Below the pieces are notes generated by a model. The model searched no databases, was not told where the DNA came from, and saw only the letters and a program-made list of their open reading frames with translations. Below, in pieces: positions 43,601 through 50,412 of a stretch of DNA of 64,000 nucleotides. The position numbers were made by a program, and so were the translations under genes. The stretch comes from Defluviitaleaceae bacterium (GTDB lineage: Bacteria; Bacillota; Clostridia; Lachnospirales; WQUN01), in NCBI GenBank assembly GCA_009780185.1, contig WRAN01000001.1, positions 245,223-309,222 on the forward strand, read 5' to 3'. Numbering within the stretch: position 1 is the first letter of the stretch; each line of letters begins with the position of its first letter.

Positions 43601-46600
43601 GGCGCTGGGGTATTTGTTACCGAAAACGCTGTATTCACCATGGACGGCGGCCTAATCACACAAAACACTGTAGCTGGCCCTTCTGTAACGCTTGTAGCCG
43701 GCGACGGCGGCGGCGGCGTACGGGTTGACAACGCCCTCTTTACCTTAAACAACGGCGTAATAAGCGAAAACGTCGGTCCACATGGCGCAGGCGTGCGCGT
43801 CCTAAGAAGAGGCGGTGCACTCTCCTTCACCATGAATGGCGGATATATAGAAGATAACCATGTAAGCACAAACATAACCAGGGGCTATGGCGGCGGCATA
43901 TGGCTAGCCAATAGTACTGTAAATATCAACGGCGGAATTATACGCAATAACGAAGCGGTATTAGGCGGCGGTATCCGCGCAATGGGTTCAAGTGCAACCC
44001 TTAACATGTACGGCGGAAGGATATACCGCAACACAGCCCGCGACCACGGCGGCGGCGTTATAGTAAACGCTGGTACATTCAATATGTATGGAGGCATCAT
44101 TGGCGGCCTTTGCCCAAACGGCACTCCCGCAAGCAGTTCCAGTCACCCACATGCCAATGTTGCAGTAACAGGCGGCGGGGTACGTGTATACAACGGTGGT
44201 ACGTTCCGCATGTCACAAGACAATAGCGGCACTCCTCCTGGTCAGATAGTGCAAAACAGGGCAACCAACATGGGCGGCGGCGTAGCCATAACTGGCGCTG
44301 GGTCAACATCCAGGTTTCATATGTATGCGGGTTCTGTATACCGCAACCACGGCCCCAACGCTGGTGGCGTACTAATTGATAATAATGCCAGACTAGAAAT
44401 GCGTAGCGGCAACCTAGGCGGAGTAATTTGTACAAACCATGCTGTTGGTAGCGGCGGCGGTGTACTTCTTAGCGGCGGTACTGCTGTTATGTACCACGGC
44501 GAAATACGCAACAACACGGCCTTTACAAACACCGTAGCCAATGGCGGCGGCGGTATTCGCGCAACTGGTAACGCAAGCTTCACCATGCGCGGCGGCGAAA
44601 TATTTAACAATCATGCCCAGCGTGCATCTGGTGGTGGTATAAGCACCAATGCTGGCCCCACGGTGACAATACATGGCGGTACTATCCGCGACAATATTGC
44701 ACAAGTCAACGGTGGCGGTATTAGCACCCTTGGTACTCTTACAATGCATGGTGGCATAATTGGCCACACCACAGACTCGACCCAAGGCAATGTCGCCGTT
44801 AATGGCGGCGGTGTATGGTTAGGCGGTGGCGCAATCTTTAACATGCAGAACTATACTCCAGCCTCTGGCGGCACCACCATCATTGGCACTGGTCGTATAG
44901 ACAGTAACCAGGCCGCAAACAATGGCGGTGGTGTGTTTGTTGGCGATGGCAGCACATTTAATCTTATGAGTGGGGCAATTCACAACAACGTAACAACAGA
45001 CACATCCCAGGTAGCCACTGGCGGTGGTGGCGTGTATGTTACAAACGCCAATTTTAATATGTCCGGTGGCTTGATTTACTACAACGCTAACGGTGTCAGC
45101 AGAATACAGTCAACTCCTGATAGCCTCCCCTTCAACACCAACCGGGGTGGCGGGGTACATGTAGCTACTGGTGGTCACTTTGAAATGGACGGAGGCATTA
45201 TCCGCAACAATAATACTCGTGGAATGGGCGCAGGTATAAATGTAAGCAATGATGGCATTTTCATAATGCTAAATGGTCGAATCCATGATAACTGGGCCCG
45301 TAGCGGCGGCGGTATATATATGGATGGTTCTGCTGGCTCTATCGGCACATTTGAAATGCATGGCGGTTATATTTACAACAATCGAGCCATCGGTCGCTAT
45401 AATGACGCAGGCGATTGGCTTAATGGCGTAGGCGGCGGGGTTCGCTTGTTGCGGTACGCTAATATGACTATGTATGGCGGAACAATTCATGATAACGATG
45501 CTCGGCTCGGCGGCGGTATTGCCAATGGAACAGCAACAAATCTTTACATCCATCCTGGTAGTATTATTCGCTTCAACGATGCCATAGATGACGAAGGCGG
45601 TGGAATACGCCTATCCGCAGGTGCTACCGGAACAATCCATGGCGGTAATATTTATGGAAACACGGCTATCACAACTGGCGGCGGGATTATGTTGCTCGCA
45701 GACGCTAGTCTTTATATGTACGGCGGCACAGTAGGCGGCATACTTCCAGGTCTTGCAGAAGGAGCTCCAAACACCCACGCAAATAAAGCAAGCTATGGCG
45801 GCGGCATATCTGTACAAGACGATGCGGTACTTATAATGCGTGGCAGCAATGCAAAAATAATTACAGGCAACGAAGCCGAATATGACGGCGGCGGCATATG
45901 GGTAGCCTCTGCTGGCACAATGACCGTAGACCAAGGCACAACCAATATAGAAATAACCCACAACCGCGCAGGCGAAATGGGCGGCGGTATCTTCTCTGCC
46001 CGCTACCAATACGCAAGCCCAATAACACAGCTATACCCAGACTACACAATGGCCACAGCAGCATTCCGCAATCTTAACTTCTTCGCACCCATCACCTTCC
46101 ATAGCAATGAGGCCAACCAGCTTCACATACCACCCAGCAACGCATTAACAACAGGACACTTGCCAAACCTACTCTTCAATGGCACAAGCCAACCCACCAC
46201 TCCAGCACCAGTAATCATCCACCCACTAAACAACTACGATATCAACTTCAGCTTAGGTGGCATACGGTTCGAGTTTTACAAAACCAACGCAAGTTCAGAC
46301 GCGAACGCCCCCGACAACCTACTAGCAGGCGCACGGTTTAGAGTGTTCCGCACCGCAGCCACTAACCTACCCACAGACTCCACGGGACTTGTATCCTTTG
46401 ACTCATCCGGCAACCCGCTGGCTCCATGGCATGAAGTAACAATGCTGGTAAATATAAGCCAATCCGGCCCAAGCGCCGAGGCTGTAGCATTTAACATGAC
46501 TCCAGGTTTTACCTATCAGCTTCTGGAATACCGGGCACCGGTAGGCTTTCAAACCCCAATGGGGCAGTGGCGTATCTGGCAGGATGCAAGTGACCCGCTA

Positions 46601-46837
46601 AATATTACCCTCCATACACAAGCTATCGGCAACATCTCTATCCCGGCATTTGTGTATATCCAACCAGGCTTTAACGATGTTATCCGCTTCCTACCCAACT
46701 GGGAGCAACTTCAACTACCCTTTACAGGTGGCAGTGGAACCAATACGTTTATCATGACGGGCAGCATAGCCCTAGCGCTGGCAACAATAATGATAATAAT
46801 AGTCAAGAAAAAAATGCCCGCAAAACCCGCTCGCTAA
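40655..46837 (+). CDS. Giant LPxTG-anchored beta-helix surface protein (second)
   Basis: 2060 residues from the ATG at 40655 (AGGAG before it; an upstream TTG has no site). A transmembrane/signal helix (about residues 18-39) is followed by a Tyr-rich stretch with 'YDYQYDEYHAYQDDTY' (to about residue 135). About 1650 residues of glycine-rich repeats follow (F-T-M-S-G-G-x-I...N...A-x-x-G-G-G-V), predicted right-handed beta helix. A SpaA-like domain ('FTYQLLEYRAPVGFQTPMGQ') and LPFTGG at about 2021, membrane helix and lysine-rich tail complete the sortase layout. Repeats are not exact copies. Paralogue of the protein at 24040. Confidence 0.93.
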   Translation: MKSSTGVARQSKKRGIHYWRIFALLGVLAIVAAIVVFAIDGDSVGEIYQSYSYDYQYDEYHAYQDDTYIESGINYENGGDVSYQPHYYDAYGYSGYEAYDYYYHWGSYGHVGETPIYHGQAPYYAGDENNSENNAFGYISEYYDHLPPDDAVILPSIVYFPIGDGFTSFVVPYGHTVRIVEGGAIYGPLFITGGNLYMEGGSVEGQGSENHPLHYYYDPGSLFTPFVTVTNNRITHSSGTFTMSGGTISGHSASHGGAVLIIGGTFTMSGGVIHSNRATSISRDAGGGGGVAVTGPNAHFIMTGTAVIRNNTVGPVVAEALTTGWGGGVIVQNGAIFTMNSATAVIHDNIAGTGGGVTVTGTGSSFIMNNGVIRNNRAVNTDWSGIAGAVRVTMYSHMEMNGGTIHHNTSVSASGAIRVGHTGSNPCRATMIMRGGTIRDNTSGSSGGGITVSSGNLTMYGGTISGNRANSSSGGGVSVVSNESHGGSTFIMYGGNITGNTAITNGGGVTVSAGQSPTVQNIFTIRGTAAKTIRGNHAYTNAGGIRGNNHTTITLEGTGDIIIEHNTIGDINGGAGIQMQSGTLHMTTASAHVRNHNSTGTTAGAATNGSGIVIAAGAVFNMSAGNITGNRTIAPTGGGGVHVTGAGSVFNMTGGVVGGSFANRNTGAEGGGVRIGAAATFNMSNTTGTTTISYNVASVAGGGVFSSANAGNNFNMRNAGTRNITQNSAPYGGGVHIAHGNFHMESGTNNIHQNFATNGGGINQNNGIVTMTAAHIYNNREQSPTNSAPILNGGGVRIDGSNAVFNFNGGTIGHNNPAYGNRARYGGGVWLGNGATFNMHAPAGGGLGGIIEGNTASLIVTSSLGVDAVGGGGGVAVTAPNTTFIMTGGTIRDNTSFNGGGGVWVNDNAAFTMNGSGLITHNDTYFVVNHADTGNGAGVWVGNNASFTLTNGTIRENTSTLVDRIAPDPITGEGGMTGDGTGGAGVFVTENAVFTMDGGLITQNTVAGPSVTLVAGDGGGGVRVDNALFTLNNGVISENVGPHGAGVRVLRRGGALSFTMNGGYIEDNHVSTNITRGYGGGIWLANSTVNINGGIIRNNEAVLGGGIRAMGSSATLNMYGGRIYRNTARDHGGGVIVNAGTFNMYGGIIGGLCPNGTPASSSSHPHANVAVTGGGVRVYNGGTFRMSQDNSGTPPGQIVQNRATNMGGGVAITGAGSTSRFHMYAGSVYRNHGPNAGGVLIDNNARLEMRSGNLGGVICTNHAVGSGGGVLLSGGTAVMYHGEIRNNTAFTNTVANGGGGIRATGNASFTMRGGEIFNNHAQRASGGGISTNAGPTVTIHGGTIRDNIAQVNGGGISTLGTLTMHGGIIGHTTDSTQGNVAVNGGGVWLGGGAIFNMQNYTPASGGTTIIGTGRIDSNQAANNGGGVFVGDGSTFNLMSGAIHNNVTTDTSQVATGGGGVYVTNANFNMSGGLIYYNANGVSRIQSTPDSLPFNTNRGGGVHVATGGHFEMDGGIIRNNNTRGMGAGINVSNDGIFIMLNGRIHDNWARSGGGIYMDGSAGSIGTFEMHGGYIYNNRAIGRYNDAGDWLNGVGGGVRLLRYANMTMYGGTIHDNDARLGGGIANGTATNLYIHPGSIIRFNDAIDDEGGGIRLSAGATGTIHGGNIYGNTAITTGGGIMLLADASLYMYGGTVGGILPGLAEGAPNTHANKASYGGGISVQDDAVLIMRGSNAKIITGNEAEYDGGGIWVASAGTMTVDQGTTNIEITHNRAGEMGGGIFSARYQYASPITQLYPDYTMATAAFRNLNFFAPITFHSNEANQLHIPPSNALTTGHLPNLLFNGTSQPTTPAPVIIHPLNNYDINFSLGGIRFEFYKTNASSDANAPDNLLAGARFRVFRTAATNLPTDSTGLVSFDSSGNPLAPWHEVTMLVNISQSGPSAEAVAFNMTPGFTYQLLEYRAPVGFQTPMGQWRIWQDASDPLNITLHTQAIGNISIPAFVYIQPGFNDVIRFLPNWEQLQLPFTGGSGTNTFIMTGSIALALATIMIIIVKKKMPAKPAR

Positions 46838-46919
46838 AGCACCAAAACTTCGGTACCAATCTTTCCTTCGCCTCCTGCCATCTGCCCTACTTGCATGGCA
46901 TGGCAAGAGATATAAAAAT

Positions 46920-46956
46920 CCCCGCGGATATCAGCAATACATCTGCGGGGTATTTT
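46920..46956 (+). terminator. Terminator of the second giant gene
   Basis: CCCCGCGGAT (46920-46929) and ATCTGCGGGG (46941-46950) form a 10-bp stem followed by TATTTT. It lies 80 bases after the stop. Confidence 0.75.
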
Positions 46957-46998
46957 ATGATGATTTTTATTACTGACTCAAAAACAAGGAGATTTGAT

Positions 46999-47415
46999 AT
47001 GTTCTTAACAATGGAATGTGATTACGGTATGAGAATACTCAGGAGCTTATCCAACAACCCCAACAGGCTATCCGCAAAAGAAATAGCCAAAGATGAACAA
47101 ATCTCTTCTTCTTTTGCACATAAAATATTAGAGAAACTAAAACGCGCTAGAATTATCGGAGGCAACAGAGGGCGCGGTGGAGGTTATTTCCTTATTCGCC
47201 CGGCCGACTCTATATCTTTATGGGACGTATACTCGATTATCGCCCCAGACAAATACCTATGCGCGTGTCTCGATAACAAAAACAAATGCACTAAGAAAAC
47301 CCACAGCAAACAACAGTGCAAGACACATAATGAAATGGCTCGCATCCAGCAGATGATGATTACTGAGTTTAGTAAGATATCAGTAGCAGATATTTCCTAT
47401 GCATCTACACATTAA
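46999..47415 (+). CDS. Rrf2-family transcriptional regulator
   Basis: 138 residues from the ATG at 46999 behind CAAGGAG. Winged helix-turn-helix 'ISSSFAHKILEKLKRARIIG' with the wing 'GNRGRGGGYFLIRPADSISL'. Cysteines at 'LCACLDNKNKC' and 'QQCKTH' could hold a [2Fe-2S] cluster as in IscR/NsrR. Such regulators sense iron-sulfur status, NO or cysteine. It is a single gene and its end overlaps the convergent ychF stop by 11 bases. Confidence 0.9.
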   Translation: MFLTMECDYGMRILRSLSNNPNRLSAKEIAKDEQISSSFAHKILEKLKRARIIGGNRGRGGGYFLIRPADSISLWDVYSIIAPDKYLCACLDNKNKCTKKTHSKQQCKTHNEMARIQQMMITEFSKISVADISYASTH

Positions 47416-48493
47416 ACCTTATTAGCATAACATCACCGTCTTGGACAATATACTCTTTTCCTTCTACCCGCACAGCACCCCGCTCTTTGGCAACATTATA
47501 GGTACCGGCATCCATTAGGTCGTTATAAGCCACTACCTCTGCACGGATAAAGCCCCGCTCTAAGTCGCTATGGATTTTTCCGGCGGCTTGTTTTGCGTTT
47601 AGGCCACGGCGGATTGTCCATGCTCTTACTTCCTTTGGCCCTGCCGTAAGGAAGCTAATCAAGCCAAGAAGCTCGTATCCGGCGGATATAAGGCGGGCTA
47701 GGCCATTTTCATTAAGTCCCATTTCTTGTAGGAACATGGCCTTTTCTTCCGGGTCTAGGGTGGCAATTTCCGCCTCTAGCTTTGCGCAGGACACAAACAT
47801 TGTTGTACCTTCAGACGCGGCAAAATCTTTCAGTGCCGTCATAGCTTCGCCTGGGTTTGTAATTTCATCTTCAGATATATTGGCGGCGTATAACACAGGT
47901 TTTTGCGTGATTAGGGTTAGGCTTTCCACCAGCTTTTGGTCATCTGGGTTTGACCAGATTATACTTCTTGCTGGCTGCCCTTCTTCTAGGGTGGTCTTGA
48001 TTTTTTCCAATATTTCTACTTCGCGAGCCATGGTTTTATCTGTGCGAGCGGTTTTGGCTACGCGGACCAGGCGCTTCTCAAGCATTTCCAAGTCGGCAAA
48101 AATTAATTCTAGATTAATGGTTTCTATATCACGTAGCGGGTCTATAGAGTCGTATACATGGGTTACATTTTCATCCTCAAAGCAGCGCACAACATGCACC
48201 AGCGCATCCACTTCCCGGATATGCCCCAGAAATTGGTTGCCCAAACCTTCGCCTTGGCTGGCACCTTTTACCAAACCTGCTATATCTACCATTTCTATCG
48301 ACGCGGGGGTTACTACCTTAGAGCTATACATTTCATTAAGGTGGCTTAAGCGCTCATCTGGCACTGGCACCTTACCCACATTGGGGCTTACTGTAGAAAA
48401 TGGGTAATCGGCGGCCTCTGCCCCTGTTTGCATAATTGCATTGTACAGTGTGGTCTTTCCTGCATTGGGTAATCCTACTATTCCTAATTTCAT
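47405..48493 (-). CDS. ychF: Redox-regulated ATPase YchF
   Basis: 362 residues from the ATG at 48493 (GAAGGAGG before it). P-loop GLPNAGKTT at residues 8-16, switch and B motifs 'VDIAGLVKGASQGEGLGNQF' and 'HVVRCFEDENVTH', and a C-terminal TGS domain 'RRGLNAKQAAGKIHSDLERG'. Obg-like, prefers ATP over GTP, ribosome-associated and involved in stress response. Single gene; its upstream region holds the left end of the inverted-repeat element at 48528. Confidence 0.96.
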   Translation of the reverse strand: MKLGIVGLPNAGKTTLYNAIMQTGAEAADYPFSTVSPNVGKVPVPDERLSHLNEMYSSKVVTPASIEMVDIAGLVKGASQGEGLGNQFLGHIREVDALVHVVRCFEDENVTHVYDSIDPLRDIETINLELIFADLEMLEKRLVRVAKTARTDKTMAREVEILEKIKTTLEEGQPARSIIWSNPDDQKLVESLTLITQKPVLYAANISEDEITNPGEAMTALKDFAASEGTTMFVSCAKLEAEIATLDPEEKAMFLQEMGLNENGLARLISAGYELLGLISFLTAGPKEVRAWTIRRGLNAKQAAGKIHSDLERGFIRAEVVAYNDLMDAGTYNVAKERGAVRVEGKEYIVQDGDVMLIRFNV

Positions 48494-48587
48494 ATGATCC
48501 TCCTTCGTTTTTTCACACCACATTATACAATAGACCTCTTTCGAAATCACGTTTTATGATTTCGAAAGTAGGTTTCATTTAAACAAC

Positions 48588-48615
48588 TTGAAATCAGCAA
48601 AAATCTGATTATACT
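48588..48615 (+). promoter_or_regulatory. Promoter of the acidic-protein gene
   Basis: TTGAAA (48588-48593), 16-base spacer, TATACT (48610-48615), 27 bases before the ATG at 48642. The spacer contains AATCAG...CTGATT, a small inverted repeat. Confidence 0.6.
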
Positions 48616-48641
48616 AAAATATCTTTATGGAGGTGTTAACG

Positions 48642-48839
48642 ATGATGAGTAACTACGACGAAGTCACCATGGTACCGGAGGAGCCAGAGGAAGACGAATG
48701 GGATGAGGATTGGGAAATTGAAGATGATTGGGAAGAAGAGGAAGAGGAAAGCCCCGAAGACGAATGGGATATAGACGACGAATGGGACGATATAGACGAA
48801 TGGGAAGACGAAGACAATTGGGACAATGAAGACATATAA
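48642..48839 (+). CDS. Very acidic tryptophan-containing small protein
   Basis: 65 residues, starting MMSNYDEVTMV, then almost only Asp, Glu and Trp in a repeating D-E-W / D-D-W pattern. GGAGGT lies seven bases before the ATG at 48642. No hydrophobic helix or signal. Such polyacidic peptides can act as DNA mimics, protein chaperones or ribosome-interaction peptides; none of these is proven. It is encoded inside the inverted-repeat element and has its own promoter. Confidence 0.6.
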   Translation: MMSNYDEVTMVPEEPEEDEWDEDWEIEDDWEEEEEESPEDEWDIDDEWDDIDEWEDEDNWDNEDI

Positions 48840-48863
48840 CCAAAGAAAAAAATGACTTATAGT

Positions 48864-49002
48864 GAAACCTACTTTCGAAATAATAAAACGTGATTTCGAG
48901 GTTAATAATGAAACCTACTTTCGAAATCATAAAGCGTGATTTCGAGGTTAATAATGAAACCTACTTTCGAAATCATAAAGCGTGATTTCGAAAGAGGTCT
49001 AT
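48864..49002 (+). repeat. Three tandem 46-bp palindromic repeats
   Basis: Copies begin at 48864, 48910 and 48956 (GAAACCTACTTTCGAAATNA...). Each contains the TTTCGAAATCATAAAGCGTG-type palindrome. The last runs into AAAGAGGTCTATTGAATAGG, whose AGGAG is the ribosome site of the gene at 49020. Confidence 0.85.
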
Positions 49003-49019
49003 TGAATAGGAGACTAGAA

Positions 49020-50009
49020 ATGCCACTAAAAATCAGAAACGCAATTTTGCACATTCTACGCAATGACGGAAGGCCGTCTGTTTTTTCCGAACAAGAGTTG
49101 GATATAGGCAGCGAAGTATGTGAAGCATTTATAATGAAGCATGTAAAAAAGCTACTAGGCAACGCCGGAGTAAGAACGGCAACATTTAAGCCTGAATCCC
49201 CCCTATACGAAGTGCTACTTAGCTATCAAGGCGGAACCACCTATTTTAAAGAAGCCGCTACCACAGTAGCAAAAAAGCTAGACGAAATTATGAACCGCCA
49301 TCCCAGCATTTCCCCTTGCGACTTACTAGTGACCCGTGTAGGCAGCAAAGATGGCGAATATCTGGCAGTCCTTCAGCTAGGATACCAGGAGGTATATGCA
49401 CATAAAACTAGCAATGCGGATAATCAACTAACCCTATGCACCGCCCTACCCTTCTCCACCGGGAGAGTAGAATACGCCTGCCTGATAGCCCTAGACGGCC
49501 CATCTATGCCCATAAGCATACTAGAAAAACCTGCGGTAATAGACGGCGAAGCTGTACTATATTTCTCCGAGCTTTTCTTAGAATGTGACTCCAGCCCCTC
49601 AAAGAAGGAACAGGCTAAGCTTATAGACGAAATCAATAATGAGTTTATAGATGAGTATTACAATGGCAACCCCACCGTTCACGCCCAAATAAAAACCGCT
49701 CTATTAGAAGAATCAGATGAATCCGAAGGCTTTGTAAATATGGACAAAGTTGCTGCCCAAGTATTTGACGCCCAAGATGAATTGAAGTTTCAATATGTAA
49801 ATACCCTGCGGGAAGCAGGTATACAAGAAGATTTGCCCTTAGGCCAAAAGGTAGTGCGCCAGCAATTTGGCACCCAAAGGATCAAATCTGAAAACGGAAT
49901 AGAGATAAAATTCCCGGCAGAACTGGCTGTGGAGGGCGACTCAATTGAGATAACTACCCATGGGGACGGCTCTGTGACGGTACTGCTTAAAAACTTGCGC
50001 ACTGTGTAA
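49020..50009 (+). CDS. Nucleoid-associated protein (NdpA/YejK family)
   Basis: 329 residues from the ATG at 49020, since AGGAG (about 49007-49012) precedes it; a longer frame to 48936 would run through the repeat. Family pattern: 'IRNAILHILRNDGRPSVFSE' at the start, 'YLAVLQLGYQEVYAHKT' in the middle, and 'QDELKFQYVNTLREAGIQ' near the end. Members bind double-stranded DNA in E. coli. Its translation start directly follows the palindromic repeat array. Confidence 0.85.
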   Translation: MPLKIRNAILHILRNDGRPSVFSEQELDIGSEVCEAFIMKHVKKLLGNAGVRTATFKPESPLYEVLLSYQGGTTYFKEAATTVAKKLDEIMNRHPSISPCDLLVTRVGSKDGEYLAVLQLGYQEVYAHKTSNADNQLTLCTALPFSTGRVEYACLIALDGPSMPISILEKPAVIDGEAVLYFSELFLECDSSPSKKEQAKLIDEINNEFIDEYYNGNPTVHAQIKTALLEESDESEGFVNMDKVAAQVFDAQDELKFQYVNTLREAGIQEDLPLGQKVVRQQFGTQRIKSENGIEIKFPAELAVEGDSIEITTHGDGSVTVLLKNLRTV

Positions 50010-50011
50010 TT

Positions 50012-50034
50012 CCGGTTTTGATGATACCGACAAA
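50012..50034. repeat. 22-base dispersed repeat, second copy
   Basis: GGTTTTGATGATACCGACAA (50014-50033), 22 identical bases to 8287-8308. It lies just after the nucleoid-associated gene. Confidence 0.7.
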
Positions 50035-50045
50035 GGTTTTTACTA

Positions 50046-50074
50046 TTGACATCGGCTGTCATATAGTTTATAAA
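50046..50074 (+). promoter_or_regulatory. Promoter of the small cysteine-rich gene
   Basis: TTGACA (50046-50051), 17 bases, TATAAA (50069-50074), the best match to sigma-A consensus in this stretch. GACA-TCGGC-TGTC overlaps the upstream box. Confidence 0.7.
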
Positions 50075-50106
50075 TAAGATATCAAGAAAAGTAAGGAGGT
50101 GGAAAG

Positions 50107-50286
50107 ATGTATCTACAAGATATGAAAGACCAAAATATATCCGCGCATAATGCCCAAGTTATTTGCGGCTTTTCGTATCATGAAGCAATGTCCCAGGATA
50201 AGTGCGCCCATTTGGCCCCCATATGCTGTACATTGCGAAAAGATATACATCTGCCACCTATGGAATGTTATTACCAAAAGGATTAA
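50107..50286 (+). CDS. Small cysteine-containing protein
   Basis: 59 residues (50107-50286) with AAGGAGGT before the ATG, its own TTGACA/TATAAA promoter and a terminator after it, so it is very likely a real gene. Five cysteines (about residues 20, 33, 40, 41, 54) and histidines suggest metal or iron-sulfur binding, or a disulfide-rich peptide. There is no signal peptide. I do not recognise the family. It lies directly before the ABC-F gene and could be a leader peptide or an independent small protein. Confidence 0.65.
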   Translation: MYLQDMKDQNISAHNAQVICGFSYHEAMSQDKCAHLAPICCTLRKDIHLPPMECYYQKD

Positions 50287-50318
50287 TCCCATAGATTAAT
50301 CTAGTGTAAGCTGACTAT

Positions 50319-50355
50319 AGCGCCTAGGAGAGTATTCTCTTTTAGGCGCTTTTTT
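50319..50355 (+). terminator. Terminator between the small gene and the ABC-F gene
   Basis: AGCGCCTA (50319-50326) pairs with TAGGCGCT (50343-50350), inner GAGAG/CTCT extension, then TTTTTT. It may also work as an attenuator for the downstream ABC-F gene. Confidence 0.85.
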
Positions 50356-50358
50356 GTT

Positions 50359-50390
50359 GCAAAAACGCGCTAAAGCATCGCGATTTTTGC
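50359..50390 (+). repeat. GCAAAAACGCG hairpin before the ABC-F ribosome site
   Basis: GCAAAAACGCG (50359-50369) and CGCGATTTTTGC (50379-50390) pair with one bulge. The same hairpin is the core of the three tandem repeats at 62316-62537. ATTGAATAGGAGG follows it here. Confidence 0.65.
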
Positions 50391-50412
50391 TCATTGAATA
50401 GGAGGAACTACC

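Larger units (their letters stand above)
48528..49004. mobile_element. 477-bp element with 51-bp inverted ends and an acidic-protein gene
   Basis: The left end (48528-48578, starting CAATAGACCTCTTTCGAAAT) and the right end (48954-49004, ending TTTCGAAAGAGGTCTATTG) are inverted repeats with about one mismatch over 51 bases. Each end is itself palindromic (CTTTCGAAATCAT...GTGATTTCGAAAG). Between them lie a promoter, a ribosome site and the 65-residue gene at 48642, plus two more partial copies of the end sequence (period 46 bases at 48864 and 48910). No target-site duplication is clear. No transposase: a non-autonomous MITE-like cassette is one reading, a local repeat expansion another. Confidence 0.6.

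Noticed and set aside
41318..46064. Many long minus-strand frames opposite the second giant gene, and the plus-strand ones opposite the first
   Set aside because: Low-complexity (P-P-P/T-P-P) shadows of the GGC-rich repeat codons; no ribosome sites, no recognised domains.
48864..49002. Possible CRISPR array
   Set aside because: Only three units, the whole 46-bp period is repeated with no unique spacers, and no cas genes are present. The 73-bp repeats fail for the same reason.
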